Assembly (NCBI GenBank): GCA_003724275.1
Contig: RHFA01000071.1
Span: 1 to 12,364 of the forward strand
Reading direction: 5' to 3'
Origin: Thaumarchaeota archaeon S13
GTDB lineage: Archaea; Thermoproteota; Nitrososphaeria; Nitrososphaerales; Nitrosopumilaceae
Length of the DNA stretch: 12,364 bases
The position numbers and the translations under genes are program-made. Below are positions 10,798-12,364 of the stretch, piece by piece (position 1 is the first letter of the stretch; every line of letters starts with the position of its first letter). The notes below the pieces were generated by a model. The model ran no database searches, had not been told where the DNA came from, and saw only the letters and a list, made by a program, of their open reading frames with translations.

Positions 10798-12364
10798 ATG
10801 GACCACATTCTACTCCAGGCCGTCTTTATCCCGCTGCTACTCTCCCCCGTCGCGTACCTTGTGGGGAGGCGCCACGGCATGGCCGCCGTGACGTGGTTTT
10901 CGCTCGCGGTTTTGGCGTACTGCACGGCGCTCGTGGCGATCGCCTCGCTTGACGGCGGGACCGAGGAGCGCCACGCGTGGACGGGGATGTTTGGCGAGTT
11001 TGGCCTCGTCGTAGACGGCCTCGCCTCGCCGTTTGCCATAATGATATACGCGCTCTCGGCAATCCTCGCAGTCTACTCGCGGCCCTACATGGAGCACAAG
11101 TTCGCCGAGCAGTACAGGGAGGCCCACGGCGAGGGCGGGGGCGCCGTCGCCCTCGCCGAGTATGTCAGGGCAAAGTCGGGCACGTACCACGCGCTCTACC
11201 TGGTCTTTGCGATGGGAATGCTCGGGACGGTCCTTGCGACCAACCTCATACAGTTCTATGTCTTTTTCGAGGTCATGCTCATACCGGGCTTTTTCCTCAT
11301 CGCGTTCTGGGGCGACGGGCCCCGGCGCAAGATCGCGCTGATGTTCTTTTTCTGGACGCACGCCGGCGCAGTCGTCCTGCTGCTGGGGTTTTTGGCGATC
11401 GGCCTCTCTGCCGGCACGTTTGACTTTGCGGGGATCGCCGCCGCGTCGATCGACGCCGACATTGTCCTCGTCGCCGCCGTCGCCATAGCGATAGGCCTGG
11501 GCGTAAAGCTCGCCGCGTTCATGTTCCACATATGGCTGCCGTGGGTCCACGGCGCGGCGCCCACGCCGATAAGCGCGCTCCTCTCGCCGGTGATGATCGG
11601 CATTGGCGCGTACGGCATATTCAGGCTCATCATGGAGCTCCTGCCGGCGGCGTTCTCGGAGCTCTCGGTGTGGTTTCACGTGTGGGGACTCGTCACGATG
11701 ATATACGGCGGCGCGATGGCCCTCATGCAGGACGACCTAAAGCGCCTCCTCGCGTACTCTAGCATCAGCCAGATGGGCTACCTGCTGTTTGGCCTGGGGT
11801 CCCAGTCGGTCCTGGGCCTCGCCGGCGCCGAGATGATGTACGTCACGCACGCGCTCGGCAAGGGCATCCTCTTCATGATGGCCGGCGTCATCATCGTCAG
11901 GGTCGGCACGCGCAGCTTGTCGCGCCTGGGCGGCCTCGCTGGCCGCATGCCGATAACGGCGACGTGCGCCGTGATCGGGGCCATCACCATAGCCGGCGTG
12001 CCCCCGACGAGCGGGTTTATGGGCGAGTGGCTCGTCTTTTACGGCGCGCTCGAGACGGCCGTGGAGGAGGGAAGCACGCTGCGCTATGTCACCTTTGGCC
12101 TGGGCCTCGTCGCCACGGCCCTCACAATGTCATACATGCTATGGATGATAAAGCGCGTCTTTTTTGGCAAGATGCCCGAGGGCCTGGCCAAGACGCGCGA
12201 GGCCGGATGGCACATGCTCGCCCCGATGATGGTCCTCGCCGGCTTTACCGTGGTCCTTGGCATATACCCTGACATATTCCTCGGGCAGATAGTCCCGTAC
12301 ATGTCCGGCGTCGCAGGAGGAGGCCCGCTCGGGCCCGGAATGGCGACCGAGCTTGCCGGGGTGG
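10798..12364 (+). CDS. nuoM: Complex I antiporter-like proton-pumping subunit, NuoM-type (3' end outside window)
   Basis: The frame stays open for 522 codons to the window edge, so the gene is cut by the window. It is a multi-helix Mrp-like subunit that moves protons in the membrane arm. Glu158 in FFEVMLIPGFFLI is the helix-5 glutamate in a context typical of NuoM (NuoL has WELVGLCS). Lys237 in GVKLAAFMFHIWLP is the helix-7 lysine, Lys355 lies in THALGKGILF, and Glu410 in GFMGEWLVFYG matches the helix-12 glutamate of NuoM. SALL after APTPI leans toward NuoL, but the E158/E410 pair favours NuoM. The loop at about 96-130 is longer and more charged than usual (EHKFAEQYREAHGEGGG). Further antiporter-type subunits, L and N, probably follow outside the window. 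Confidence 0.88.
   Translation, partial: MDHILLQAVFIPLLLSPVAYLVGRRHGMAAVTWFSLAVLAYCTALVAIASLDGGTEERHAWTGMFGEFGLVVDGLASPFAIMIYALSAILAVYSRPYMEHKFAEQYREAHGEGGGAVALAEYVRAKSGTYHALYLVFAMGMLGTVLATNLIQFYVFFEVMLIPGFFLIAFWGDGPRRKIALMFFFWTHAGAVVLLLGFLAIGLSAGTFDFAGIAAASIDADIVLVAAVAIAIGLGVKLAAFMFHIWLPWVHGAAPTPISALLSPVMIGIGAYGIFRLIMELLPAAFSELSVWFHVWGLVTMIYGGAMALMQDDLKRLLAYSSISQMGYLLFGLGSQSVLGLAGAEMMYVTHALGKGILFMMAGVIIVRVGTRSLSRLGGLAGRMPITATCAVIGAITIAGVPPTSGFMGEWLVFYGALETAVEEGSTLRYVTFGLGLVATALTMSYMLWMIKRVFFGKMPEGLAKTREAGWHMLAPMMVLAGFTVVLGIYPDIFLGQIVPYMSGVAGGGPLGPGMATELAGV

Noticed and set aside
10837..11679. Long minus-strand frame opposite the NuoM-like gene
   Set aside because: Highly charged Arg/Glu/His composition is the usual antisense image of membrane-protein codons; the plus frame has conserved NuoM residues.

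Overview
The window is very GC-rich by eye and looks archaeal. I read it as a chromosomal segment of an ammonia-oxidising archaeon (Thaumarchaeota/Nitrososphaerota), most likely a GC-rich Nitrosopumilales or Cenarchaeum-type lineage. Four things point there: an archaeal acetyl-/propionyl-CoA carboxylase of the 3-hydroxypropionate/4-hydroxybutyrate CO2-fixation cycle; a complex I cluster in the order A-B-C-D-H-I-J-K-M with separate C and D subunits and no E, F or G genes; archaeal TATA boxes about 25-35 nt before start codons, with leaderless or near-leaderless starts; and frequent ATA and AGG codons despite the high GC. The genus is an inference.

Layout. Positions 3-830 are the 3' end of a gene for a beta-rich, Ig/cadherin-like repeat protein, probably at the cell surface. 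Positions 918-1352 encode a small protein of unknown function that starts with TTG and carries three near-identical 45-bp tandem repeats. Positions 1412-4854 are a two-gene carboxylase operon: pccB (carboxyltransferase) overlapping accC, in which biotin carboxylase and the biotin carrier domain form one polypeptide. A peroxiredoxin gene on the minus strand (5324-4851) converges on accC and the two stop codons interlock. Between the peroxiredoxin and the nuo genes is a 247-bp divergent promoter region with several GC-rich palindromes. From 5572 to the window end runs a tightly overlapping nuo operon: nuoA, B, C, D, H, I, J, K and a NuoM-like gene cut off by the window edge.

How the genes fit together. 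The carboxylase makes malonyl-CoA and methylmalonyl-CoA for carbon fixation. The nuo operon encodes the membrane arm and the connecting Fe-S/quinone module of an energy-converting complex. The NADH-dehydrogenase genes nuoEFG are not in the visible part; thaumarchaea are known to lack them, so the electron donor is probably ferredoxin or another carrier. The peroxiredoxin would detoxify peroxides.

The points most worth a second look are substitutions at residues normally near-invariant (peroxiredoxin Pro to Val, NuoD quinone-site Tyr to Ile, NuoA FDVE Glu to Val), the carboxylase subunit fusion, and the palindrome-dense region between the divergent promoters. I found no mobile element, CRISPR array, tRNA or rRNA. 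No intergenic stretch exceeds 300 bases.
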